Assembly: GCA_963714405.1 (NCBI GenBank)
Contig: CAVQOH010000001.1
Span: 372,001 to 436,000 of the forward strand
DNA length: 64,000 nucleotides
DNA from: JAZGGS01 sp963714405
GTDB lineage: Bacteria; Bacteroidota; Ignavibacteria; Ignavibacteriales; Ignavibacteriaceae
Reading direction: 5' to 3'
The number at the start of each line of letters is the position of its first letter. The first letter of the stretch is position 1. A model generated the notes under the pieces. It was not told the DNA's origin. It saw nothing but the letters and a program-made list of their open reading frames with translations, and did no database searches. Shown here piece after piece: positions 18,351 through 27,257 of the stretch. Made by a program: the position numbers and the translations under genes.

Positions 18351-21275
18351 TTATTTTAGCAGAACCATTTTTCTTATCTCAGCAAAATCTTTTCCATTAG
18401 TTCCTGCTGCATAAAGTTTATAAAAATAAACACCGCTGCTTAAATTTACACCATTGTAGTTTGAAGAATTCCATTCAACATTATGAGTGCCAGCACTTCT
18501 CTGCTCATCTAAAATTGTCGCTACTTCCTGTCCTAACATATTGTAAACAACTAATTTTACATCAGAATTAACAGGTAATGAAAATTGAATGGTTGTTGCA
18601 GGATTAAAAGGATTTGGATAATTTTGTGCTAAGCTAAACTCAGTTGGCGTTATAGTATTTTCATCATCTTCAATTGAAGTTACTCCAGTTTCGGCAAAAG
18701 CTAAACCAAGTATGTTTTTAAAACCAGTAGCTCCTAATATAGTCCCTACTCCATTAGAAATATCAATACCAATGAAATCATTTACAACACTGGCTGCACC
18801 TATTACACCATATAGATTTTGATTATCGTCAAATACAATATCATTTGTCAATTCACCTAAACCTGTATGCCCAATTATTGTGGTATCACCCGTAGTTAAG
18901 TTTACCTTAAAGATAGCATCTTTATTAGGCGGTACAAAACTTCTTGAAGATGCCCACAACTCATTTGTTACTGGATTAAACGTTATACCTGAATATGAAC
19001 CCTGCCCGGTTACAATAAAAGTTGCAATACCATTGCTTAAATCGACTGTGTAAAGATCACCTGATGATGTTATAGCGTAAAGTGTTGCTGTGGTATCGAA
19101 TGCTATTCCAGCTAAAGGTGTAGTTGCAGCACTAACCAGTAAATAAGCGTCACCAGTAGCACTAACTCTAACAATATCTGTACCTGATGTATTTGCTACC
19201 AATCCGTACATAACTCCACTGTGCGGATGAATTGTTAAATCCTTAATTCCATCAAACAAAGATGGACCAACCGTTGTACCAGCGCCAGATGTTTTATCTA
19301 TTGTTATAATATCTCCACCATTCTGGCTTCCTGTTGATGCATAAATGGTTTTATCAAGTGCTGGGAACATATTATAGCCATTTCCGGTAACGGCAAGCCC
19401 TGTAACGACCGGATCGTTACTGCTTACAGTATATTCAACATTTTGTACCCCTGCAGTAGAAGGCGAAAATGAAAAATCAACTTCTAACGAATCAAATGAT
19501 TGTAGAGTTATTGGAAATGTTAAATTTGATACCAAAGAAAAATCCCCGACTGAAGCTGGTATATCGGTGATTACTAAATCCTGATCTCCGTAATTGGCAA
19601 TTAATATCGTGGTGTTGCTACTGGTTGTACCCACTTCAACATCTCCAAAATTGGTTAGAGCCGGATTTGAATAAAGATAAACACCGCCATATGGACCAAC
19701 TTTAAATTCACCTATCCATGTACCCCAAGTGTTTGCAGAAGGTACATATTCAGATAAAGCCCACATATCATAAAAATTTTCCGGATCGATACACATACCA
19801 AGATAATCTCCCCAGCGATTTCTACCACTTGCAACTCTTTGATAATTTCCCTGGCCTTCTGCAAGTACCTGGCTGGGTGATAATCCAGGAGGATCGCCAA
19901 CTAGTTTGCTGGAATAAAACGCCCCAGCATACTCAGTCGTTGCAGATCTAGTATAAGTTACACCAATATTATGATCAACATCGGCTGTTATAGTTGGATA
20001 AATATAGTAATAACCGACTGCTCCCAATTCTGCCTGCTCATCAATTGTAAGAGTACTAGTATTAAAAATAAAATATTTTGCACTTGCATAAGACGGACTT
20101 GTTGAATTTTGAATTGAGTGAGTTGCAAATATTAGACCATCTCTTAGAACGGGTGCAGTTTTCATATGGCTGCCATTTGCCTCAAGTGGTGTTCCACCAC
20201 CAAGTTGTTGTGCATTTGGTGTTGCACCATAACCGGGTGATACAATTATAACTTTACCTCTTAAGCGAGGTGCAGTTGAATGAGGATTCAAGAACTTAAA
20301 CATACTGTAATAATTTGCACCAGTGCGGGAAGCCCAAACAAACCAAGCCCCGCTTCCGGCTGTATAGGAATAAACTGGATGGATAACATCCAGCGCTTCG
20401 CCACCCGCTCCTGCACCAGGTCTGCGGATGTTCCAAAAATCAGTCCAATCAACACGTCCACCATTACTTGCATAAAGCTGTGCTTTATTAAGTATTCTTA
20501 TCTTGTTATAAAAATAACCACTGGAAAATCCAAAACAGCGTGTATTTATATAAATACCGTCTTCATCATATCCAATTTGTGGGTAATCACCCCAAGTACT
20601 TGAATTAACTGTTCCGTGAAGTTTTGTATCGAGTTCATAAATGTACCAATCACCTAATGGATTATCATCATCAGAATATGCAATAAGATTGCTTGCTTGC
20701 TGCGAACTTATATTCAACCCCATATAAAGTAAAAACCAGCGGTCTTCAAAATGATCATATATTACCTGTGGATCACCATTTTCATTTGGTGAAACCGGTG
20801 AAAACCATGCTCCTGCAGAGATTAATTTTAGAAGATTTCCTTCCTTATCATAAATATGAAACTGACTGTTTACAGCAGCGATTATATGATTTGGTCCTAC
20901 TGCTAAATGTGGATCAGGAGGAATAAATCCTGTTTGCCCTGGTCCGGGGAAACTGCTTAAAAGAACGGTTTCATCTAAACCAGTTGTATTATCTGAAATA
21001 TTTGGATCTTCAACATATACGTAATCAGCGAGTGTGGAACCATCATGTTGTAAATATTTTTCAATTAATTCAGGTCCTTCCATAAAGGGTGTTACTTGTT
21101 CTTCACCTTGTGGTGGGATATATGTATCAGTAAAATTATCTGTTGATTGCAACGCACCACTTAAAACAAAATTTGAGGATGGACCTTGATGATAAACAGA
21201 ATCCAACTGAGCAAATTGTAAAGGGCTTAACAAACCAACAAAAACGAGTGAATACAGAAATCTTTTGAATTGCAT
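18351..21275 (-). CDS. Secreted multidomain protein with HYDIN-type Ig domain and T9SS sorting domain (paralogue)
   Basis: 974 residues, similar along its whole length to the 969-residue protein at 11948-14857: the same N-terminus (QLDSVYHQGPSSNFV), the propeller motifs (DPHLAVGPNHIIAAVNSQF, GDPQVIYDHFEDRWFLLY), the HYDIN-like FGDVEVGTTSSNTTILIANY and the second propeller with NPVTNELWASSRSF. It ends in a T9SS type A domain (NYPNPFNPATTIQF ... KMVLLK), but this tail is more like that of the BNR protein than that of its paralogue, which suggests tail exchange. The gene is separated from the heme O synthase gene by 87 bases. Role unknown; probably an extracellular or cell-surface protein. Confidence 0.85.
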   Translation of the reverse strand: MQFKRFLYSLVFVGLLSPLQFAQLDSVYHQGPSSNFVLSGALQSTDNFTDTYIPPQGEEQVTPFMEGPELIEKYLQHDGSTLADYVYVEDPNISDNTTGLDETVLLSSFPGPGQTGFIPPDPHLAVGPNHIIAAVNSQFHIYDKEGNLLKLISAGAWFSPVSPNENGDPQVIYDHFEDRWFLLYMGLNISSQQASNLIAYSDDDNPLGDWYIYELDTKLHGTVNSSTWGDYPQIGYDEDGIYINTRCFGFSSGYFYNKIRILNKAQLYASNGGRVDWTDFWNIRRPGAGAGGEALDVIHPVYSYTAGSGAWFVWASRTGANYYSMFKFLNPHSTAPRLRGKVIIVSPGYGATPNAQQLGGGTPLEANGSHMKTAPVLRDGLIFATHSIQNSTSPSYASAKYFIFNTSTLTIDEQAELGAVGYYYIYPTITADVDHNIGVTYTRSATTEYAGAFYSSKLVGDPPGLSPSQVLAEGQGNYQRVASGRNRWGDYLGMCIDPENFYDMWALSEYVPSANTWGTWIGEFKVGPYGGVYLYSNPALTNFGDVEVGTTSSNTTILIANYGDQDLVITDIPASVGDFSLVSNLTFPITLQSFDSLEVDFSFSPSTAGVQNVEYTVSSNDPVVTGLAVTGNGYNMFPALDKTIYASTGSQNGGDIITIDKTSGAGTTVGPSLFDGIKDLTIHPHSGVMYGLVANTSGTDIVRVSATGDAYLLVSAATTPLAGIAFDTTATLYAITSSGDLYTVDLSNGIATFIVTGQGSYSGITFNPVTNELWASSRSFVPPNKDAIFKVNLTTGDTTIIGHTGLGELTNDIVFDDNQNLYGVIGAASVVNDFIGIDISNGVGTILGATGFKNILGLAFAETGVTSIEDDENTITPTEFSLAQNYPNPFNPATTIQFSLPVNSDVKLVVYNMLGQEVATILDEQRSAGTHNVEWNSSNYNGVNLSSGVYFYKLYAAGTNGKDFAEIRKMVLLK

Positions 21276-21362
21276 TTTTTACTACCTTTTTGTTAATAAA
21301 TCTTATAAAGTTACCTATCAATCAATACTTTTTCAACTTAAATTTTACCCCAAAATACGAGG

Positions 21363-22229
21363 TTATTTAAAAATCAGATTATCCAGTGATACAATAAAAA
21401 CTATAAAAAGAGCAAATAAATTTATATATCTGAAAATAAATCTAAAGGAAGTATCATTTTCAACATCAATTACCAGTTTGAATGAGTGCCATGTTAAAAA
21501 TACACCGCTGGCAAACAGTAAAATATTAACCGGGAGCAAATTAACCAGACCAAATAGTGGAATCATCAAACCTGTAACCGCAGTTGCAGCTACCCAAATA
21601 AATGTGATTCGTGCAAGTTGTTCTTTTCGAAAAATTTGTGTGAGTGTTGGCAAACCAGCACTCTTGTAATCTTCATCAAAAAGTAATAATAATAACCAAA
21701 AATGAGGTATTTGCCATATAAAAAAGAAGAAAGAAATTATTATAATTTGTGGATCAAATAAATAACCACCTGCAGCTACCCATCCTACAGCAGGAGGAAT
21801 TGCACCAACCAACGAACCTGGAATAATTGCAAACGCTGTTTTCCTTTTTAGCAAAGTGTAAACAAGGTTGTACCAAATTAGATTGAGAAGACCCAATCCC
21901 AAAGCCAAAATTCCAGATCCAAAATACAAAATCAGTGAGCCTGAAATAATTAATGTTAATGAAATATATAAAGTACTGCGCGCAGTAATTCTGTTAGCAG
22001 GAATTGGGCGGCTAGAAGTTCTCCGCATTAATCCATCTATATCTTTTTCCTGGTAATGATTTAGTGCTGCTGAACCGCAGGCAAGTAAAAGAATTCCTGC
22101 CAGTACATAAATAATATTAAAGCTAATTGAATTGTCTGCCAATATATAACCGAATCCTGTGGTAATCGTTACAAAAGATGTGATTTTGAACTTGGTTAAT
22201 TGTAGAACTATTTTAATTCTTTCCTTCAA
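21363..22229 (-). CDS. ctaB: Protoheme IX farnesyltransferase (heme O synthase)
   Basis: 288 residues, a UbiA-type prenyltransferase with about eight or nine membrane segments. It converts heme b to heme O, the precursor of heme A needed by the oxidase encoded just upstream. The signature NHYQEKDIDGLMRRTSSRP has the Asp-rich prenyl-diphosphate motif (DxDxxMxRT), and the second Asp-rich loop is LLLFDEDYKSAGLPTL. It is the last gene of the respiratory operon, starting 21 bases after the subunit II stop. No heme A synthase (ctaA) gene is in the window. Confidence 0.95.
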   Translation of the reverse strand: MKERIKIVLQLTKFKITSFVTITTGFGYILADNSISFNIIYVLAGILLLACGSAALNHYQEKDIDGLMRRTSSRPIPANRITARSTLYISLTLIISGSLILYFGSGILALGLGLLNLIWYNLVYTLLKRKTAFAIIPGSLVGAIPPAVGWVAAGGYLFDPQIIIISFFFFIWQIPHFWLLLLLFDEDYKSAGLPTLTQIFRKEQLARITFIWVAATAVTGLMIPLFGLVNLLPVNILLFASGVFLTWHSFKLVIDVENDTSFRFIFRYINLFALFIVFIVSLDNLIFK

Positions 22230-22250
22230 TTGAAATTTATTGCTCTTAAG

Positions 22251-22919
22251 CTAATTTTGAACCTGGTTTTCTTCTTCGTCTGATGTCATACTTTCAAGTA
22301 ATTGTTGATCTTCGTCGCTGATTCCATAAAACCAGTTATCAAAATCTTCCTGAGAAAGCACAAGGATTTTTGAGTACATATAGGAATGATTTAAACCACA
22401 GTATTCTGCACAAGCTATATTATACTCACCAATGGATGTAGCTTTAAACCAAACCTCTCTATCTGTTCCCGGGTAAACATCTTTCTTAATTCTAAATGCC
22501 GGTACAAAAAAAGCGTGACTCACATCATTCGATCTTAATTTTAATGCAACTGGTTTATCAACGGGAACATATAATGAATCTGTTTCCATTCCATTTGAAT
22601 ATTTGAATTTCCAATTCCACATTTGTGCAGTAACATCAACCTGCATCGCATCTTCAGGTATATTTGTCATTTCAAGGTAACCAATCCAACCATACCAAAA
22701 CATTATTAAAACTAAAATCGTAGGAATTGCAGTCCATAAAATTTCTAATTTAGTATTTCCTTTAATGTTTACAGCTTTAGGGTTCTTTTTACGGTTATAT
22801 TTAATGACAAACCCAATCATTAATGCAGTAATTAATACAAGGAAAAAAACTGAAACTATAATAGTAAACAGGAATACACCATCTACAGAATCTATAAAAC
22901 TTGAAGCTCCGTTAAACAT
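22251..22919 (-). CDS. ctaC: Cytochrome c oxidase subunit II
   Basis: 222 residues. Two N-terminal membrane helices are followed by a periplasmic cupredoxin domain that holds the binuclear CuA centre. The CuA ligands are in CAEYCGLNHSYM (two Cys, His and Met), with the first His in NDVSHAFFVP. It accepts electrons from cytochrome c and passes them to heme a of subunit I. There is no CxxCH, so unlike caa3 enzymes no cytochrome c is fused to it; the separate monoheme cytochrome encoded in this operon is a likely donor (inference). It is placed after subunit IV, an order different from many oxidase operons. Confidence 0.94.
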   Translation of the reverse strand: MFNGASSFIDSVDGVFLFTIIVSVFFLVLITALMIGFVIKYNRKKNPKAVNIKGNTKLEILWTAIPTILVLIMFWYGWIGYLEMTNIPEDAMQVDVTAQMWNWKFKYSNGMETDSLYVPVDKPVALKLRSNDVSHAFFVPAFRIKKDVYPGTDREVWFKATSIGEYNIACAEYCGLNHSYMYSKILVLSQEDFDNWFYGISDEDQQLLESMTSDEEENQVQN

Positions 22920-22930
22920 ATCCTAATACC

Positions 22931-23224
22931 TTATTGAAAAGAATAATCTGCAAATAATAAAACAAATGATACTGCCAAAAACAAAAAAGCAACCAAACAG
23001 AAAACAATAAAAGTTTTCCCTTCACTTCGTAAATGCATAAATATGCTTAATACAAAGTAAGCTTTAATGGATGCGATTAGAAGAGCAACGGTAACTGTTA
23101 ATCCTCTTAAGTCTATTCCTGCAACTGTAACAGTTACTGCGGTTAAAGCAACAAGGGCAATCCATACAAAAATATAACTATTGTATTTGTGAGTGACGTT
23201 AACGTGTTCTTTGTTTTCTTCCAT
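22931..23224 (-). CDS. Cytochrome c oxidase subunit IV-type small membrane protein
   Basis: 97 residues with three predicted membrane helices (YIFVWIALVALTAVTVTVAG, VALLIASIKAYFVLSIFMHL, FIVFCLVAFLFLAVSFVLLF). The second helix has KAYFVLSIFMHL, the conserved feature of the prokaryotic subunit IV family (COX4_pro). These subunits help assemble or stabilise subunits I and III. It lies between subunits III and II with gaps of 10 and 11 bases. Confidence 0.88.
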   Translation of the reverse strand: MEENKEHVNVTHKYNSYIFVWIALVALTAVTVTVAGIDLRGLTVTVALLIASIKAYFVLSIFMHLRSEGKTFIVFCLVAFLFLAVSFVLLFADYSFQ

Positions 23225-23234
23225 ATATATATGT

Positions 23235-23855
23235 TTATGTTATCAAATAGAATAATGGGAATAAGAAAATCCAGATAATATCAACCAGGTGCCAATAAAG
23301 ACCCGTATTTTCAAGCTTTACATAGTTATCACTTGTTATTGAGCCGCGCGATGTAAATACAGCCATCACTGCAATTAAAATCATTCCTACTAAAACATGT
23401 AAACCGTGTAATCCCGTCATCACATAATAAAGTCCAAAGAAAAGAATTTCACCCGAGCTTTTAGAAAGTAACTCATCTGAACCGGGGAATATACCGTGAT
23501 TTATTTTTGCAGACCATTCAAAATATTTGTTTACCATAAAGAATAAACCAAGCAAGATAGTAAGAAGTTGAAAAAATATTGAAAGATTCCTGTTACTATT
23601 TTGAATGGCTGTAATTGATAAAGCCATTGTCAAACTGCTGGTAAGCAGAATTGCAGTATTAAAAGTTCCAATTATTGTATTTAATTCTGTTGCTGCAAGA
23701 TGAAATTCTGACGTATTTGAAAACCTATAAACTGAGTAGATTAAAAACATTCCCCCGAAAAGAATTAATTCAGTAAAGAGGAACAGCCACATTCCCATCC
23801 GGGCTCCATAATCATCCCTGTGAGCATGAGCAGAAGTGTGTTCTTGTGTACTCAC
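23235..23855 (-). CDS. ctaE: Cytochrome c oxidase subunit III
   Basis: 206 residues and five membrane helices, the short bacterial form. RMGMWLFLFTELILFGGMF is the usual first helix, and LHGLHVLVGMILI with the final GLYWHLVDIIWIFLFPLFY are conserved signature segments. It binds lipid and supports proton uptake and stability of subunit I. Its start overlaps the last 4 bases of the subunit I gene, which implies translational coupling. Confidence 0.94.
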   Translation of the reverse strand: MSTQEHTSAHAHRDDYGARMGMWLFLFTELILFGGMFLIYSVYRFSNTSEFHLAATELNTIIGTFNTAILLTSSLTMALSITAIQNSNRNLSIFFQLLTILLGLFFMVNKYFEWSAKINHGIFPGSDELLSKSSGEILFFGLYYVMTGLHGLHVLVGMILIAVMAVFTSRGSITSDNYVKLENTGLYWHLVDIIWIFLFPLFYLIT

Positions 23856-25516
23856 TTATCCTCCTTCTTTTCATCAAGCGCTGGATCATTTTCTTTATAC
23901 TGATAGGGGCTTTCTTCTATTAACGGGATTTCCACAAAATTCTCATGAATAGGAGGAGTATCAATCTGCCATTCTAAGGTTTCTCCACCCCATATATTTT
24001 TTTCTGTAACAACAGTTCCACTTTTAAGTGCTTTGAATAAGTTAAAAAACATTAATATCAAACCTGTAATAAGAATCCAAGATCCAATTGTGGAAGCAAG
24101 ATGATACGGATGAAATTCCACAAGATAATCATAATATCTCCTTGGCATACCAAGCCAGCCCATTATAAACATCGGAAAATAGAGACAATTAAATCCGATA
24201 AAAACAAACCAGAATGCAACTTTTGCCAACTTCCTGTTATACATTCTTGCAAACATTTTTGGCATCCAATAATGCAGTGCAGCAAACAATGCAAATCCAG
24301 TTCCTCCAAACATTACATAATGGAAGTGTCCAACAATGAATGCAGTATCATGAAGTTGTATATCAATTGAAACTACACCTTGCATTACTCCCGTTAATCC
24401 ACCAATTGAAAAAAGGAAAATAAAAGCAAGGATGTATAGCATTGGCGTAGCCAAATCTATAGAACCTTTATATAAAGTAGCGATCCAGTTAAATACTTTT
24501 ATAGCACTTGGTATAGCTACAAGCATAGTTAAAAGTGAGAAAACAAACTGCCCGGTATCACTCATTCCTGCTGTAAACATATGATGTGCCCAAACAAGTG
24601 AACCGAATAGAGCAATAGCTATACTTGAAAATGCAATAAACTTATAACCAAAAATTGTACGCCGTGCAAAAACCGGAATTATTTCTGAAACTATTCCCAT
24701 AGCTGGCAATATCATTATATAAACTGCCGGGTGAGAGTAAATCCAGAATAAATGCTGATATAAAACCGGATCTCCACCTAAAGCCGGATCAAATATTCCA
24801 ACTTGAAGGATTCTTTCTATGCCAACAAGCAACAATGTTATACCAATAATTGGAGTTGCTAAAACTTGTACCCACGCAGTTGCATAAAATGACCAAACGG
24901 ATAAAGGTAATTTAAACCAGGTCATTCCCGGTGCACGTAAACGATGAACCGTTGTTACAAAGTTTAAACCAGTTAATATGGATGAAAAGCCAAGGATGAA
25001 TGCAGCAGAAAGCGAAAAGAGAACATTCGTATCGGTTCTTACACTGTATGGAATATAAAAAGTCCATCCGGTATCCGCTGGTCCGCCAGGCATAACAATT
25101 GAAAGTAGCGCAAGAGTTCCGCCTGTTATATAAAGATACCAAGAAAATAAATTTAGACGAGGAAAAGCAACATCTTTCGCTCCAATTAAAATTGGAAGAA
25201 AGAAGTTACCAAAAATTGCGGGAATTCCTGGTATGATAAATAAAAATATCATTATTACGCCGTGAAGCGTAAAAAACTTATTATAAGTTTGAGCAGATAC
25301 AATAGTTTCACCCGGTGAGATAAGTTCCAATCTCATGAGAAAACCAATTGAAGCCCCTGCAATAAAAAACGTTAGAATCCCAATCATATAAAGGATTCCA
25401 ATTCTTTTATGATCTGTAGAAAGTATCCATCCTTTTATACCGGAATATTTACCTTTATAATCCAGGTAACTGGGTTCTTTGCCATTCGGATCTATTCTAG
25501 CTGCATCAGCAGACAT
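23852..25516 (-). CDS. ctaD: Cytochrome c oxidase subunit I, A2-type heme-copper oxidase
   Basis: 554 residues with about twelve membrane helices. It holds the heme a and heme a3/CuB site that reduces O2 and pumps protons. Visible ligands are FTLHGVIMIF (heme a His), WIYSHPAVYIM (CuB His cross-linked to Tyr), LVWAHHMFTAG (two CuB His) and GHFHYVMFGG (heme a3 and heme a His). The sequence reads YSHPAV near residue 255 instead of the HPEV with a D-channel glutamate of A1 enzymes. This YSHPxV form marks the A2 subfamily, known from Rhodothermus marinus caa3. It follows the SCO gene by 6 bases. Confidence 0.96.
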   Translation of the reverse strand: MSADAARIDPNGKEPSYLDYKGKYSGIKGWILSTDHKRIGILYMIGILTFFIAGASIGFLMRLELISPGETIVSAQTYNKFFTLHGVIMIFLFIIPGIPAIFGNFFLPILIGAKDVAFPRLNLFSWYLYITGGTLALLSIVMPGGPADTGWTFYIPYSVRTDTNVLFSLSAAFILGFSSILTGLNFVTTVHRLRAPGMTWFKLPLSVWSFYATAWVQVLATPIIGITLLLVGIERILQVGIFDPALGGDPVLYQHLFWIYSHPAVYIMILPAMGIVSEIIPVFARRTIFGYKFIAFSSIAIALFGSLVWAHHMFTAGMSDTGQFVFSLLTMLVAIPSAIKVFNWIATLYKGSIDLATPMLYILAFIFLFSIGGLTGVMQGVVSIDIQLHDTAFIVGHFHYVMFGGTGFALFAALHYWMPKMFARMYNRKLAKVAFWFVFIGFNCLYFPMFIMGWLGMPRRYYDYLVEFHPYHLASTIGSWILITGLILMFFNLFKALKSGTVVTEKNIWGGETLEWQIDTPPIHENFVEIPLIEESPYQYKENDPALDEKKEDK

Positions 25517-25522
25517 AAAAAA

Positions 25523-26323
25523 CTACCTCGCTTTAATAATTTCTCTTTTTGGCTTAAATACGATAAAAATTAAAAACAGTATTGCAAGAATTATAATTCC
25601 TGCACCGAAGATTCTAGTAAAATTCAGAGTATATTTTTGTCCTTCAGTATCATAACTAAAACAAAACTGAAGTACTCTTGCTATTGTTGGCGTAACTTTA
25701 CCGTCAGCAGCTTCAAGTAATGCCATTTTGAAATCAAAAGGAAGAATACCAAAACCTCCTTTATCACTGTAATTCGGAATTAAATAGCGGCAAATCTTTC
25801 CTTCGCTATCAAGAAAAATAAATACACCTGTATGCAGGAACTGATCACCCTTACGTTTAAAGTAGAATCCTGCAGCGTCAGAAACTTTTTTAATTTCATC
25901 TTTACTGCCGGTTAAAAATTTCCAGGCGTTTTTTGGTACATCTTTATCAAGTGCAGAAAAAAATGTTTGTTTTTTTTCTTCAGCTATTTCTGGTGTTTCC
26001 AATTCATTCATACTTATACAGACGATGTTATAATCGTAACCTAATTCCAAATCTGTTTTATTTATAACCTCTGTAAGCTCAAATAAAAGCGGACTGCATA
26101 TACCGGGACAGTTATAATAAACAAATGCAAGTACAGTTGGTTGAGTCACTAGATCACTTAAACTTACTTCATTTCCTTCAGAATCTGTAAATTTTGCATC
26201 ACCGGGGATATATGCACCAAGTTGCTCATCAATTCCAACTTCTATTTTTTCTTTTACTTCAGCAGCAGCAACTAACGTTGAAAGAGTAAAAAGTAATACA
26301 AGTATTTTTGCTAATCCCTGCAT
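25523..26323 (-). CDS. SCO1/SenC-family copper chaperone for oxidase assembly
   Basis: 266 residues. A signal peptide is followed by a thioredoxin-like domain with the copper-binding CxxxC motif in YNCPGICSPLL (about residues 75-79) and the conserved His in FLHTGVFIF. A C-terminal hydrophobic stretch (IIILAILFLIFIVF) followed by KPKREI should anchor the protein in the membrane, an extra feature compared with SCO proteins anchored at the N-terminus. It delivers copper to the CuA site of subunit II. It lies between the cytochrome c gene and oxidase subunit I, 19 and 6 bases away. Confidence 0.92.
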   Translation of the reverse strand: MQGLAKILVLLFTLSTLVAAAEVKEKIEVGIDEQLGAYIPGDAKFTDSEGNEVSLSDLVTQPTVLAFVYYNCPGICSPLLFELTEVINKTDLELGYDYNIVCISMNELETPEIAEEKKQTFFSALDKDVPKNAWKFLTGSKDEIKKVSDAAGFYFKRKGDQFLHTGVFIFLDSEGKICRYLIPNYSDKGGFGILPFDFKMALLEAADGKVTPTIARVLQFCFSYDTEGQKYTLNFTRIFGAGIIILAILFLIFIVFKPKREIIKAR

Positions 26324-26342
26324 GACCTTTTCTTTTTATTAA

Positions 26343-27254
26343 TTAAATATTATTCTTTATAAAACTGAAGAGTTCCGACCATTCGCCATCAGTTAAATTA
26401 AAGATATGGCCATTGAATCCGTTTGTATTTAATGAGCCGGTTACAAGATTCTTAAAACTGTTTTTATCTTTCCATACATCATTTGTAATAAGAAAAGAAA
26501 GTGCTTTCAATTGATCATCAGTAACTTTAATAAATATTTTTGCATCATTTGAAGGATCTTTCTGTATCTGCGTATATGAATTTTGAACTCTTTCAATTGA
26601 ATTTAAATTCTCACTAACAAAAATCTGCATAGCACTTTTTACGGGAATTTGTGCAGGTATATTAGTTCCAGCAGATAAATTATATAGTTGATCCAGGGCT
26701 GTTAATTCACCCGGAGAATCTTGAGGCGGATTAGTAACAAATTCTTTTCTAATGTAATGTACTAAAGAAAACTTATCCTTTGGTGTAAGAATAGCGTATG
26801 GAATCATTCCAGTGCCAGGAATTCCTTCCTGTAGAGATGTATAAATACCAGATAATGAACTTCCGTTTTTCCATCCTTCTTCATTTGCAAAATTTCTTGG
26901 CGGAGGATTAAGAGCAGCAGCTCCTGGTCCATTACCTTTTCCATCTTCTCCATGGCATGAAGCACACATTGTTACAAAAAGATTTTTTCCGGTCTCAAGC
27001 AATTCTGAATTTGGTTCTGCAAGAACATTAATATCAATTGCAGGAACTGTTCTGGCTTCCATTAAAGGAAGATCTAAAATAACAGTTGTATCAGGAATTA
27101 CTGCAGGAATATTTTGCCTGGTTATAATATCCAGCTTGCTTACATAATATAAACCAATTACAACAACCAGAACTAAAAAGTAAGGATACAAAATTCCAAA
27201 GAGCGCTCCCGGGTTCTCCTTAATTTTAGATGATATTAATTTCAAGTAATCCAT
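26343..27254 (-). CDS. Membrane-anchored monoheme cytochrome c of the ACIII-oxidase operon
   Basis: 303 residues. One N-terminal membrane helix (LYPYFLVLVVVIGLYYV) is followed by a cytochrome c domain with heme motif CASCHGEDGKG near residue 98 and a likely Met ligand in GTGMIPYA. The C-terminal 120 residues have no heme motif and no family I recognise. The gene lies between ActF and SCO. Because the ActE-type cytochrome is already fused to ActD here and subunit II has no heme, this protein is a candidate electron shuttle between ACIII and the oxidase (inference). It could instead be an extra ACIII subunit. Confidence 0.82.
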   Translation of the reverse strand: MDYLKLISSKIKENPGALFGILYPYFLVLVVVIGLYYVSKLDIITRQNIPAVIPDTTVILDLPLMEARTVPAIDINVLAEPNSELLETGKNLFVTMCASCHGEDGKGNGPGAAALNPPPRNFANEEGWKNGSSLSGIYTSLQEGIPGTGMIPYAILTPKDKFSLVHYIRKEFVTNPPQDSPGELTALDQLYNLSAGTNIPAQIPVKSAMQIFVSENLNSIERVQNSYTQIQKDPSNDAKIFIKVTDDQLKALSFLITNDVWKDKNSFKNLVTGSLNTNGFNGHIFNLTDGEWSELFSFIKNNI

Positions 27255-27257
27255 TTT

